Notes under the pieces: model-generated
The model's input: the letters and a program-made list of their open reading frames with translations, nothing else
Told to the model about the DNA's origin: nothing
The model's database searches: none
Assembly (NCBI GenBank): GCA_042862465.1
Contig: JASTVH010000006.1
Coordinates: 62,001 to 126,000 of the forward strand
Direction of reading: 5' to 3'
Origin: JASTVH01 sp042862465
GTDB taxonomy: Bacteria; Pseudomonadota; Gammaproteobacteria; Pseudomonadales; Oleiphilaceae
DNA length: 64,000 nucleotides
Shown: in pieces, positions 7,620-16,231 of the stretch
Layout: each line of letters begins with the position of its first letter
Position numbering within the stretch: position 1 is the first letter of the stretch
Translations under genes and position numbers: made by a program

Positions 7620-8402
7620 ATGGCAGTGAAGCGTCGAGAGCCGCGCCTGGCGGTATGGAAGTTCGCCTCCTGCGACGGCTGCCAACTGAGCCTGCTGGAC
7701 TGCGAAGACGAGCTGCTGGACATCGCCGGCGCGGTGGAGATTGCCTATTTTCCGGAGGCGACCCGCGGCGCGGTACGCGGCACCTACGACCTCTCGCTGG
7801 TGGAAGGCTCCATCACCACGCCCCACGATGCCGAGCGTATCCTGGATGTGCGCCGGCGCTCGAAGACCCTGATCACCATCGGTGCCTGTGCCACCGCCGG
7901 CGGTATCCAGGCCCTGCGTAACTTTGCCGATGTGGAAGGCTTCCTGGCAGCGGTTTACGCCCATCCCGAATACATCGACACCCTGGCCACCTCGACGCCG
8001 ATCGCCGATCACGTGCCGGTGAATTTTGAACTGCGCGGCTGCCCCATCAACAAACACCAGTTGCTGGAGGTGATCTCCGCCTTCCTCCAGGGGCGGCAAC
8101 CGGTGACGCCGGCCCACAGCGTCTGTCTGGACTGCAAACTCAAGGGCAATGTCTGTGTCACCGTCGCCCATGGCACGCCTTGCCTGGGGCCGGTGACCCA
8201 CGCCGGCTGTAATGCCTTGTGCCCGTCATACAACCGCGGCTGCTACGGCTGTTATGGGCCCAAGGAAAACCCCAACGCCCCGGCGCTCACGGAACGTCTG
8301 GAACAGCTGGGCATGGACCGCGCCGAGCGTCTGCGTTTCTACCGCACCTTCAATGCCTGGGCGGAACCCTTCCGCGAGGAGAGTGAACGTCATGAGTCGT
8401 AA
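7620..8402 (+). CDS. hydD: Group 3b hydrogenase small (delta) subunit
   Basis: A 260-residue [NiFe] hydrogenase small subunit carrying the iron-sulfur relay to the active site. The proximal cluster ligands are visible: SCDGCQLSLL (Cys at about 18 and 21), IGACATAGG near 92, and RGCPINKHQ near 140. Further cysteines for medial and distal clusters lie in CLDCKLKGNVC and in CNALCPSYNRGCYGCYGP toward the C-terminus. There is no twin-arginine signal, so the enzyme is cytoplasmic. The last 11 bases overlap the start of the large-subunit gene. Confidence 0.94.
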   Translation: MAVKRREPRLAVWKFASCDGCQLSLLDCEDELLDIAGAVEIAYFPEATRGAVRGTYDLSLVEGSITTPHDAERILDVRRRSKTLITIGACATAGGIQALRNFADVEGFLAAVYAHPEYIDTLATSTPIADHVPVNFELRGCPINKHQLLEVISAFLQGRQPVTPAHSVCLDCKLKGNVCVTVAHGTPCLGPVTHAGCNALCPSYNRGCYGCYGPKENPNAPALTERLEQLGMDRAERLRFYRTFNAWAEPFREESERHES

Positions 8403-9681
8403 GACCATTCGCGTCAATTACCTGGCCCGGGTCGAGGGGGAGGGCGCCCTGAACCTGACGATTCGGGACGGGCAGGTGAGCCAGGCCGAACTGCGCATCT
8501 TCGAGCCGCCGCGATTCTTCGAGGGGCTGCTGCAGGGGCGGGCCTATACCGAAGCCCCCGATATCACCGCCCGTATCTGTGGCATCTGCCCGGTGGCCTA
8601 TCAGATGAGCTCGGTGCATGCGATGGAGAATGCCCTGGGGATCGAGGTCACCGGGCCGCTTCGGGCCCTGCGCCGCCTGCTGTATTGCGGGGAATGGATC
8701 GAAAGCCATGCCCTGCACATCTACATGTTGCATGCGCCGGATTTCCTCGGCTATGCCGGGGCGGTGGACATGGCAAAGGACCACCCCCAACTGGTCAAAC
8801 GCGGCCTGGCCCTGAAAAAGGCCGGCAATGCCCTGATGAGCCTGGTCGGCGGTCGGGAGGTGCATCCGATCAATGTGCGCGTGGGGGGCTTCTATCGGGT
8901 CCCGACGGCGGAGGAGTTGGGGACGCTGGTGGAACCACTGGAACAGGCCCGGGAGGATGCCCTGGAAACCGTGCGCTGGACCGCCGGCCTGGATTTTCCC
9001 GCCGGCGACCGGGATTACCACCTGGTGGCCCTGCGCCATCCGGACGAATACCCTATGAATGCCGGGCGCATCGTTTCCAATCGCGGTCTGGATATTGCCG
9101 TGGAGGACTATAACGCGCATTTCGTGGAATCCCATGTGGCCCGCTCCACCGCCCTGCATTCGCACCTGCGCGAACACGATTGCTATCTGGTCGGCCCGCT
9201 GGCCCGCTACAGTCTCAACTTCGACCGTCTGACCCCGCTGGCACAGAAAGCCGCCCGTGAAGCCGGGCTGGGGGAAACCTGTTACAACCCGTTCCAGAGC
9301 ATTGTCGTCCGGGCCGTGGAAGTTTTGCATGCCTGCGATGAGGCGCTGCAGATCATCGCCGGGTATCGGCCACCGGAGCAATCCTTTGTCACCAGCGAGC
9401 CCCGGGCCGGCGAAGGCTTTGGCTGCACCGAGGCACCCCGCGGCTTGTTGTTTCACCGTTACCGGATCGATGATGACGGCCTTATCCAGGAGGCCCAGAT
9501 CGTACCGCCCACGGCCCAGAATCAGCCCAGCATCGAAGCCGACCTCAAGGTCCTGGCCGGCGGCTGGCTCGACCTGCCTGAAAAGCAGTTGAGGGAACGC
9601 TGCGAACAGACCATCCGCAATTACGATCCCTGCATTTCCTGCGCTACTCACTTCTTGAACCTGGAGGTGCACCATGAGTGA
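8392..9681 (+). CDS. hydA: Group 3b hydrogenase large (alpha) subunit, NiFe active site
   Basis: A 429-residue catalytic subunit that binds the Ni-Fe(CN)2CO centre and splits or forms H2. The N-terminal motif RICGICPVAYQMS (about 61-73) and the C-terminal motif DPCISCATHFL (about 412-422) supply the four nickel-binding cysteines. The second motif ends in His, after which the maturation protease cleaves the short tail. The open frame extends 60 codons upstream, but ATG 8392 is chosen because it starts MSRKTIRVNYLARVEGEG, the conserved family N-terminus, and overlaps the small-subunit stop. It overlaps the protease gene by 8 bases. Confidence 0.94.
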   Translation: MSRKTIRVNYLARVEGEGALNLTIRDGQVSQAELRIFEPPRFFEGLLQGRAYTEAPDITARICGICPVAYQMSSVHAMENALGIEVTGPLRALRRLLYCGEWIESHALHIYMLHAPDFLGYAGAVDMAKDHPQLVKRGLALKKAGNALMSLVGGREVHPINVRVGGFYRVPTAEELGTLVEPLEQAREDALETVRWTAGLDFPAGDRDYHLVALRHPDEYPMNAGRIVSNRGLDIAVEDYNAHFVESHVARSTALHSHLREHDCYLVGPLARYSLNFDRLTPLAQKAAREAGLGETCYNPFQSIVVRAVEVLHACDEALQIIAGYRPPEQSFVTSEPRAGEGFGCTEAPRGLLFHRYRIDDDGLIQEAQIVPPTAQNQPSIEADLKVLAGGWLDLPEKQLRERCEQTIRNYDPCISCATHFLNLEVHHE

Positions 9682-10153
9682 GGAATCCAAATCCATACGT
9701 GTGATCGGCATTGGCAATCCTGACAGGGGAGACGATGCCGTGGGTCGGGAAGTGGTGATACAGGCCCGCGATCAATTGCCCGAGCAGGTCAGCGTCCTGG
9801 AACACAGCGGTGAAGTGAGTGGTTTGATGGATTGCATGGAGGGCGCCGAAATCCTGTATCTGGTTGATGCCGCCGCCATGGGCCTGGAACCGGGCAGTGT
9901 GCGGCTGTTCGATGCCAGCACCAAACCTCTGCCGGCGCTACGCGGCGCCCTGTCGTCCCATGCCATGGGATTGAGTGAAGCGGTCGAGCTGGCCCGCTCC
10001 CTGGATATGCTGCCGCCGGTGTGCAAGGTGCTGGCGGTGGAGGCGGCCACCTTTGAAGCGGGTCATCCCTTATCGCAGCCGGTGGCGCAGGCGGTTCCCG
10101 AGGTGGTGCGCAAACTGGTAGCGGTGATCGGAAAGGAGGCTCAGCATGCATGA
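9674..10153 (+). CDS. Hydrogenase maturation protease
   Basis: A 159-residue endopeptidase of the HyaD/HycI family that trims the C-terminus of the large subunit once nickel is inserted. Seen: the nickel-proximal motif GIGNPDRGDDAVG at 13-25, an Asp in YLVDAAAMG, and SSHAMG near 97-102 with the conserved His. It overlaps the alpha gene upstream and the hypA-like gene downstream (8 bases each), so it belongs to the same transcript and probably serves this enzyme specifically. Confidence 0.92.
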   Translation: MSEESKSIRVIGIGNPDRGDDAVGREVVIQARDQLPEQVSVLEHSGEVSGLMDCMEGAEILYLVDAAAMGLEPGSVRLFDASTKPLPALRGALSSHAMGLSEAVELARSLDMLPPVCKVLAVEAATFEAGHPLSQPVAQAVPEVVRKLVAVIGKEAQHA

Positions 10154-10424
10154 GACGGCACTGGTGAAGAACCTGATCCACAAGATTGAGGGGTTGGCCG
10201 AGCAGGCCGGAGCCGCGCGGGTACTGGATGTCTCGGTCTGGCTGGGGGCCCTGTGCCACATGTCGCCGGAGCATTTCACCGAGCACTTTCGCCAGGAGGC
10301 GGCGGGCACCTGTGCGGCTGACGCCCAGTTGCATATTGAAACCTCCGATGACGTGGATCATCCCAACGCCCAGGATGTGCTGCTGAAGAGTCTGGACGTG
10401 GATACTTCCGACGAGGCGGTCTGA
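10146..10424 (+). CDS. hypA: HypA-like nickel chaperone lacking the zinc finger
   Basis: A 92-residue HypA homologue. HypA with HypB delivers nickel to the large subunit; normal HypA is about 113-118 residues. The N-terminus MHETALVKNLI keeps the nickel-binding Met-His-Glu, and the middle follows the family (VSVWLGALCHMSPEHFTEHF, then AAGTCAADAQLHIE). The C-terminal strand (DVLLKSLDVDT) aligns with the family's last strand. The whole zinc-binding lobe, normally with two CxxC pairs, is missing: the sequence runs from LHIETSDD straight to NAQDVLL. No hypB gene is in the window. Function is probably retained for nickel transfer but without zinc regulation; that is inference. Confidence 0.8.
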   Translation: MHETALVKNLIHKIEGLAEQAGAARVLDVSVWLGALCHMSPEHFTEHFRQEAAGTCAADAQLHIETSDDVDHPNAQDVLLKSLDVDTSDEAV

Positions 10425-10426
10425 GT

Positions 10427-12871
10427 ATGGCGGGAGTCAGCGCGGTCGAGCCCGCTCAACGCTGGCGACTACAGGTGCGCGGCCTGGTTCAGGGCGTGGG
10501 CTTTCGGCCCTTTGTCTATCGCCAGGCTACGGCGCTGGGGCTTGCCGGCTGGGTGGGCAATACCGCGGATGGCGTGACCATCGAGGCCGAGGGGGACCCG
10601 CTGGCACTGGAACAGTTGCTGGTCGGCTTGCGTGAGCATCCTCCCGTGAGGGCCCGGGTCGGCGCCATCGAAAAAGCCATGCTGAGGGCGACGGGGCAGG
10701 CCCGGCGCTTTGCCATTCACACCAGTGATACCACGCCGGCTAGCCTTGCCCGGGTTCCCGCGGACTGGGCACCCTGCGACGCCTGCCTGCTGGAGATGCG
10801 GGATCCGTCGGATCGCCGCTACCGTTATCCTTTTATCAACTGTACCGACTGCGGTCCCCGCTATAGCCTGATCGAGGCTCTGCCATACGATCGGGAACGC
10901 ACGGCCATGCGCCGTTTTGCCCTGTGCGAGGCGTGCGCCGCCGAGTACCACGATCCGGCCAGCCGTCGCTTTCACGCCGAGCCCAATGCCTGTCCCGACT
11001 GCGGGCCGCAGCTGGCTTTTCTGGCGGCGGACGGTTGGACTGTCGCGGGGCAGGAGGACGCGCTTCGGGAAGCTGTGGCGCGCCTGCGGGAGGGCCGGAT
11101 TGTGGCGCTCAAAGGGGTGGGCGGCTTTCAGCTACTGGTGGACGCTGCCAACCCGGCTGCGGTGCAGCGCCTGCGAGACCGCAAGCAGCGTCCCCACAAA
11201 CCCCTGGCGGTCATGATGGCGGATGTGGCGGTGGTGCAAAGTCGGTTGAGGCTATCGGAAGCGGAAACCACGTTATTGACCGGTCCGGAACGGCCCATTG
11301 TGTTGCTGCGAACGGAGGATCACGGCCTGTCGGAAGGGATCGCGCCGGGCATCGCGCAGCTGGGCGTGATGCTGCCAGCATCGCCTCTGCACGAACTGCT
11401 GATGGACGCTTTCGGCAGGCCGCTGGTGGCCACCAGCGGCAATCGCTCCGGGGAGCCTATTGCCATCGACAACGATGAGGCGGTGGCCCGACTGGGCGAT
11501 ATTGCGGATGGCTTTCTGGTGCATGACCGACCCATTCTCCGCCCGCTGGACGACTCGGTGGCACGCGTGGTGGCCGGTCGGCGCCAGATCCTGCGCCGGG
11601 CCCGGGGCTATGCGCCCCAGATCGACCTGCCCATCACCCTGAAGCCCGGCTCCCTGGCGCTGGGCGGGCATCTCAAGAACACGGTCGCCATGAGCACCGA
11701 GGGTGGGGTGGTGCTCAGCCAGCACCTGGGCGACCTGGATGACCCGGCCAGTCGCGCCGGATTCGAGCGGGTGGTATCGGATTTGTCGGGTTTCTTTTCC
11801 CTCTCGCCGGAACGTTGCGTTCACGACGCCCATCCCGACTACTACAGCAGTCAGTACGGCGCGCAGACTGGTCTGCCGGAAACCACTGTGCAGCATCATG
11901 TGGCCCATATTGCCGCGGTCATGGCCGAGCATGGTCTCAGGGAACCGGTACTCGGGATCGCCTGGGACGGCAATGGTCTGGGTGACGATGGCCATTTGTG
12001 GGGCGGGGAATTCCTGCGGGTGGACGCGACCGGTTACCAGCGCCTGGCCCACCTGAGACCGTTCCATTTGCCCGGCGGCGAGGCGGCCATGCGGGAGCCA
12101 CGCCGCTGTGCCCTTGGGGTGCTTTACGAGTTATACGGTGACGCGGTGGCGACCATGGATCATCTGGCGCCGGTGGCGGCGTTTAGCCCGGCTGAGCGTC
12201 GCCTGCTGTTGGGGGCGATGAAAAAGGACATCAATGCACCGCAAACCACCAGCGTCGGGCGATTGTTTGATGCGGTGGTGGCGTTGGTCGGGTTGCGCCA
12301 GAAAGTGAGTTATGAGGGGCAGGGGGCCATGGAGCTGGAGGGCATGTTGGATGGAGGTGCACGAACGGCGGGTTATCCGTTTGAACTCCGAGTAACCGAC
12401 TTCCCCCTGCAGCCAGAGACATACATCCCCTCTCCACCCCGGGGAGAGGGCCAGGGTGAGGGGGCAGTGTACCAGGGCGCCCCCTCACCCCATCCCCTCT
12501 CCCCGGAGGGGCGAGGGGCTTCAGAGTCCAAGCGCATTGGAGGGCGCTCAGAATTCGGAAAAGAATTCCCCTGGCAAATCGACTGGCAACCCGCCATCGA
12601 AACCCTCCTGAGCGACCTGGAAACCGGCCAATCACCGGCCCGGATAGCCCGCGCGTTTCATGATGGCTTGATAGATACCATAGTCGCGGTGGCCAAACAG
12701 GCAGGGGTGCCGCGAGTGGTTTTGAGCGGTGGCTGTTTCCAGAATGCCTGCTTGTTGGAAGGGGGGATTGTGGCGTTGCAGAGGGAAGGATTTGACGTGT
12801 TCTGGCCGCACGACGTGCCGCCGAATGATGGCGGATTGGCGTTAGGGCAGCTGTTTTGGACTTCAAGGTAG
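10427..12871 (+). CDS. hypF: HypF carbamoyltransferase with in-frame palindromic repeat
   Basis: An 814-residue HypF, which makes the thiocarboxamide on HypE that becomes the cyanide ligands of the active site. Domains in order: acylphosphatase (GLVQGVGFRPFVYRQA near 22), two zinc motifs (CDACLLEMRDP with CTDCGP; CEACAAEYHDP with CPDCGP), a YrdC-like domain, and a Kae1-like domain with HHVAHIAAVMAEH near 490, GIAWDGNGLGDDG and LSGGCFQNACLLE near 770. The protein is longer than the usual ~750. The surplus is a stretch at about 664-710 (PSPPRGEGQGEG to PEGRGASES) encoded by a dispersed hairpin repeat at 12427-12519, inserted between PFEL and the WQPAIE helix. The frame stays open. Start ATG lies 2 bases after the hypA stop. 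Confidence 0.92.
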   Translation: MAGVSAVEPAQRWRLQVRGLVQGVGFRPFVYRQATALGLAGWVGNTADGVTIEAEGDPLALEQLLVGLREHPPVRARVGAIEKAMLRATGQARRFAIHTSDTTPASLARVPADWAPCDACLLEMRDPSDRRYRYPFINCTDCGPRYSLIEALPYDRERTAMRRFALCEACAAEYHDPASRRFHAEPNACPDCGPQLAFLAADGWTVAGQEDALREAVARLREGRIVALKGVGGFQLLVDAANPAAVQRLRDRKQRPHKPLAVMMADVAVVQSRLRLSEAETTLLTGPERPIVLLRTEDHGLSEGIAPGIAQLGVMLPASPLHELLMDAFGRPLVATSGNRSGEPIAIDNDEAVARLGDIADGFLVHDRPILRPLDDSVARVVAGRRQILRRARGYAPQIDLPITLKPGSLALGGHLKNTVAMSTEGGVVLSQHLGDLDDPASRAGFERVVSDLSGFFSLSPERCVHDAHPDYYSSQYGAQTGLPETTVQHHVAHIAAVMAEHGLREPVLGIAWDGNGLGDDGHLWGGEFLRVDATGYQRLAHLRPFHLPGGEAAMREPRRCALGVLYELYGDAVATMDHLAPVAAFSPAERRLLLGAMKKDINAPQTTSVGRLFDAVVALVGLRQKVSYEGQGAMELEGMLDGGARTAGYPFELRVTDFPLQPETYIPSPPRGEGQGEGAVYQGAPSPHPLSPEGRGASESKRIGGRSEFGKEFPWQIDWQPAIETLLSDLETGQSPARIARAFHDGLIDTIVAVAKQAGVPRVVLSGGCFQNACLLEGGIVALQREGFDVFWPHDVPPNDGGLALGQLFWTSR
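12427..12519. repeat. CCCCTCTCCC-family hairpin repeat inside hypF
   Basis: Two hairpins (cccctctccaccccggggagagg and cccctctccccggaggggcgagggg) joined by ccagggtgaggg and its partner ccccctcacccc. The unit matches those at 1125-1235 and 1303-1452. It is carried in the hypF frame without a stop and adds roughly 45 residues with flanking bases. Confidence 0.85.
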
Positions 12872-13358
12872 GTTGGGCTGACGAAGGAAGCCCAACAGGT
12901 CTCGGGTTCCATGTTGGGCTTCGCAGGCTCAGCCCAACCTACGGTGCATGACTTGCCCCCCAACCGTCATACCCGCGCAGGCGGGTATCCAGAGCGGGAG
13001 ACACCCAACCTTGATGCCAATTACCCTGGATCCCCGCCTGCGCTCACTGCTGTCTGGGGAAATTTGAAGAGATTGCACCGATGGTCCAGCGTCTCCCGAT
13101 GGCCGCGCCATAGAACCCCTCTCCCCACCGTGGGAGAGGGGTTGGGGAGAGGGGGAGCCGAGGCAATGCCTCGGCCGGATCTCAAGCGGGCATTTAGGGC
13201 GCCAATCGGCGCCTCCCCCTCTCCCTGGCCCTCTCCCACGGTGGGGAGAGGGGATGTATTGGTCATCCTCCGTGGACGAATCCTACCAATTTCCCCGAAC
13301 AACGGCGCATCCGCTCGGACATAACGGTTGAGGACCACTCAGACAGATGGTATCTACG
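12867..13358. repeat. Composite repeat between hypF and hypC (inverted partner at 25951-26225)
   Basis: In order: a GTAGGTTGGGCTGA hairpin with arms AAGCCCAAC/GTTGGGCTT (12867-12943), a linker cggtgcatgacttgc, the CGTCATACCCGCG half-unit (12965-13043), an interruption at 13044 that includes the 13116-13253 repeat, and a final segment GAACAACGGCGCATCCGCTC continuing to GGTATCTAC at 13295-13357. The same modules occur in the same order, on the opposite strand, at 25951-26225, where the interruption is absent. I see no gene in the 579 bases between hypF and hypC. A ribosome site (gaggaaacc) precedes hypC. Confidence 0.75.
13116..13253. repeat. CCCCTCTCCC-family repeat nested in the composite repeat
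   Basis: Two opposed hairpins (cccctctccccaccgtgggagagg and ccctctcccacggtggggagagg) separated by about 90 bases. The arms are near-perfect reverse complements of each other over about 40 bases. It sits inside the composite repeat at the point where its counterpart at 26 kb is continuous. Confidence 0.8.
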
Positions 13359-13450
13359 GCTAATACGTTCTAATGGGCGGCACCTGCGACCAGGGTGCAG
13401 GCTCGGAAAAATGGAACAACAGTGACATACACATTTCGTGAGGAAACCTT

Positions 13451-13711
13451 ATGTGCCTAGCCGTACCCGGCCGGGTCATCAGCATCGAGGGCGATGATCC
13501 GCTCACGCGCACCGGTCGCGTGGATTTTGGCGGTGTCATCAAAACCGTCAACCTCGCCTACGTCCCCGAGGTGGAACTGGACGACTACGTGCTGGTGCAT
13601 GTGGGCTTTGCCATTACGATCATCGATCAGGCCGAGGCCCGGCGTGTGTTCGAGCAGCTGGACAGCCTGACCGAGCCGGCTGCAGACGGGCAGGGAGAAG
13701 CCTCATCATGA
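13451..13711 (+). CDS. hypC: HypC hydrogenase maturation chaperone
   Basis: An 86-residue HypC/HybG protein. It carries the Fe(CN)2CO unit with HypD and hands it to the large subunit. The N-terminal MCLAVPGRV supplies the essential Cys2, followed by the small barrel (GRVDFGGVIKTVNLAYVPE, DDYVLVHVGFAI) and a C-terminal helix. ATG 13451 has a clear ribosome site. The gene overlaps hypD by 4 bases. Confidence 0.95.
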   Translation: MCLAVPGRVISIEGDDPLTRTGRVDFGGVIKTVNLAYVPEVELDDYVLVHVGFAITIIDQAEARRVFEQLDSLTEPAADGQGEASS

Positions 13712-14799
13712 AATACCGTGACGAATACCGTACCCCCGAAGCGGCCCGGCGCTATGCCGAGGCCATCGCCGCCATCACCACTCGTCCCTGGACCCTGATG
13801 GAAGTCTGCGGCGGACAGACTCATGCCATCGTGCGTTTCGGAATCGATCAACTGCTGCCGGAGCCAATTACCCTGGTGCACGGCCCGGGCTGCCCGGTGT
13901 GCGTGACGCCGATCGATTACATCGACAAGGCCCTTGAGATTGCCCATACCCCGGGCACCACACTCTGCACCTTCGGCGACATGCTGCGCGTTCCCGGCAC
14001 CCGGGAGGATCTCGCCACCGCCCGGGCCCGGGGGGCGGATGTGCGTATTGTCTATTCCCCGCTGGAAGCCGTGGAGATCGCGCGGCAGGCGCCGGAGCGC
14101 CAGGTAGTGTTTTTCGCGGTGGGATTTGAGACCACGGCGCCAGCCAACGGTATGGCGGCGTTCCAGGCCCGCCGTGAAGGGGTGCGGAATTTCTCCCTGC
14201 TGGTCTCCCAGGTCCTGGTGCCGCCCGCCATTGAGGCCCTGCTGGATCGACCCGGCAACCGCATCCAGGGTTTTCTGGCGGCCGGTCATGTCTGTGCGGT
14301 GACCGGGTACGAGGCCTATGAGCCCCTGGCCCGGGACTACGGCGTCCCCATCGTGGTGACCGGCTTTGAGCCCCTGGATATTCTGGAAGGGGTCTATCAC
14401 TGTGTGCGCCAGCTTGAAAATGGTGAGAGCCGGGTGGAGAACCAGTACAGCCGCGCGGTCCGTCGCCCGGGCAACCGCGCCGCGCAGCAGGTGATGCAGG
14501 CAGTCTTCGAGGTGGTGCCGCGCCAGTGGCGGGGCATGGGGCAGATCCCGGCCAGTGGTCTGGGGTTGGCGCCGGCCTATCGGGACCTGGATGCCGAAAC
14601 CCGCTTCGGGCCCGTGGCGCTGCACGAAAGTGAATGCAGCGAGTGTGTCAGCGGCGCGGTTTTGCGGGGCGAAGTGCGTCCCGACCAGTGCCCCGCCTTT
14701 GGCAAACGTTGCACCCCGGAGCATCCGCTGGGCGTCACCATGGTGTCCGAGGAGGGGGCCTGTGCCGCCTATTACCGTTACCGCAGGAGATTGGCTTGA
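13708..14799 (+). CDS. hypD: HypD, Fe-S scaffold for Fe(CN)2CO assembly
   Basis: A 363-residue HypD, the scaffold on which the iron-cyanide-carbonyl unit is built. Conserved blocks are all present: CGGQTHAIVRFG near 32-43, GPGCPVCVTP near 62-71, GFETTAPANG near 138-147, GFEPLDILEG near 217, and the C-terminal [4Fe-4S] region with Cys in SECSECVSGAVLRG, QCPAFGKRC and GACAAYY. The stop overlaps the hypE start by one base (TGATG). Confidence 0.95.
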   Translation: MKYRDEYRTPEAARRYAEAIAAITTRPWTLMEVCGGQTHAIVRFGIDQLLPEPITLVHGPGCPVCVTPIDYIDKALEIAHTPGTTLCTFGDMLRVPGTREDLATARARGADVRIVYSPLEAVEIARQAPERQVVFFAVGFETTAPANGMAAFQARREGVRNFSLLVSQVLVPPAIEALLDRPGNRIQGFLAAGHVCAVTGYEAYEPLARDYGVPIVVTGFEPLDILEGVYHCVRQLENGESRVENQYSRAVRRPGNRAAQQVMQAVFEVVPRQWRGMGQIPASGLGLAPAYRDLDAETRFGPVALHESECSECVSGAVLRGEVRPDQCPAFGKRCTPEHPLGVTMVSEEGACAAYYRYRRRLA

Positions 14800-15845
14800 T
14801 GCAGGACGAAACCGGTGTGAATTGTCCGTTTCCGTACAACGAGCGCGAAACCATCAAGATGGCCCATGGTGGCGGCGGGCGCCTGATGGCGCGATTGCTG
14901 GAGGAGGTTTTCCGGCCGGCCTTTGCCAACGCCTGGCTGGACCGCCAGCACGATGGGGCGGTTCTGGAAACCACCACATCCACGGCCATGACCACGGATT
15001 CCTATGTGGTTCAGCCGCTGTTCTTTCCCGGCAGCGATATCGGCAAGCTGGCGGTTTACGGCACGGTCAACGATCTGGCGATGTGCGGGGCCCGTCCGGA
15101 GTATCTGAGCGCCGGTTTTATTCTTGAGGAAGGTCTGTCGCTGGCGACGCTGCGGCGCGTGGTGAACTCCATGGCCGAAGCCGCCCAGGCTGCCTCCGTC
15201 AGCATTGTTACCGGCGATCTGAAAGTGGTGGAGCGGGGCAAGGCGGACGGGCTGTTTATCAACACGGCCGGCGTGGGACGCGTGCTGGCATCGACTCCCG
15301 TGGGCCCGGAACAGGTGCAGGACGGTGACCGCATCCTGCTGAGCGGTGATATCGCCCGTCACGGAATCGCGGTCATGGCCGCGCGGGAAAAACTGGAACT
15401 GGAATCTGCCATTGAGAGTGACTGTGCCGCGGTCGCTGATCCGATTCTGACCCTGATCGAGGCGGGCATACAGGTGCATTGCCTGCGCGACCTGACGCGG
15501 GGCGGTTTGGCCAGCGCCCTGGTGGAAATCGCTGAAACGGCCGGACTCGCTGCAGAGATCGACGAGGCACGGATACCGGTGCGCGAAGACGTCTCTGCGG
15601 TGTGTGAACTCCTGGGGCTGGATCCGCTCCATGTGGCCAATGAGGGGCGGTTCATTGCCGTGGTGGCGGCGGAGGACGCGCAGCGTGCGCTGGCCATCCT
15701 GCAGGCCCGGAGTGTCAGCGAAGGCGCCACTGACATTGGCCATATCGAACGCGGCCGCCCTGGTCTGGTCACGGCCCTGAGCCCGATTGGCACCCGGCGG
15801 GTCGTCGACCGGCTGTCCGGAGAGCAGCTGCCCCGCATCTGCTGA
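14799..15845 (+). CDS. hypE: HypE, cyanide-ligand synthesis protein
   Basis: A 348-residue PurM-like ATPase that dehydrates its own C-terminal thiocarboxamide to thiocyanate, the cyanide donor. Seen: MAHGGGGRLMARLL near 21-34, the nucleotide-binding YGTVNDLAMCGARP, and the required C-terminal PRIC. The open frame runs upstream, but ATG 14799 is chosen because it overlaps the hypD stop and gives the usual family length. This closes the maturation set; hypB is missing from the window. Confidence 0.95.
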   Translation: MQDETGVNCPFPYNERETIKMAHGGGGRLMARLLEEVFRPAFANAWLDRQHDGAVLETTTSTAMTTDSYVVQPLFFPGSDIGKLAVYGTVNDLAMCGARPEYLSAGFILEEGLSLATLRRVVNSMAEAAQAASVSIVTGDLKVVERGKADGLFINTAGVGRVLASTPVGPEQVQDGDRILLSGDIARHGIAVMAAREKLELESAIESDCAAVADPILTLIEAGIQVHCLRDLTRGGLASALVEIAETAGLAAEIDEARIPVREDVSAVCELLGLDPLHVANEGRFIAVVAAEDAQRALAILQARSVSEGATDIGHIERGRPGLVTALSPIGTRRVVDRLSGEQLPRIC

Positions 15846-15907
15846 ACGTTGCTCTTTGAGTCTAAAAACATTGAAAAAACAAGGCGGTAGATCTGTGCTT
15901 CTGTGTG
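15846..15907. other. Intergenic, no feature seen
   Basis: An AT-richer stretch between the hypE stop and the FNR box. No hairpin with a T run that I would call a terminator is visible. Confidence 0.5.
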
Positions 15908-15956
15908 TTGATCTGAATCAATAGCCGACGATTAAATCATTGGTATAAGATGGTTG
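15908..15956 (+). promoter_or_regulatory. Consensus FNR/ANR box with -10 upstream of usp and glucan synthase
   Basis: TTGAT-CTGA-ATCAA at 15908-15921 is a perfect FNR consensus. TATAAG at 15944-15949 is a good -10 at the class II spacing, putting the start near 15956 and leaving a leader of about 275 bases before usp. A possible 56-codon frame at 16020-16190 in the leader has no close ribosome site, so I do not call it. Confidence 0.85.
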
Positions 15957-16231
15957 TTCAACATTTATTCAATAAGGAGTTCTATTGGCGCTTTAAGGAG
16001 ACGTTGACTATTCCCGAGCATGTTTGAACCGCTCGCCTACGTTTCGGACCTCGTCGGAGTCCGGCGTTCGGGGAACAAACAGCGCAGGAATAGGCAAGGA
16101 AAGCTTCCTGTCCAACCATCAAGTCCGCATTCTGATCGTTGTCCGCGCCGATGCTCTGGTGCCCCGGGAGGGTGCTGCACGGGTCTGGTATGACTGACGG
16201 CGCAGCCACCTTCCAGGGAAAGGAGGGAAAC

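Noticed and set aside
16020..16190. 56-codon frame in the usp leader
   Set aside because: No ribosome site at a usable distance and no recognisable sequence; kept only as a remark in the leader finding.
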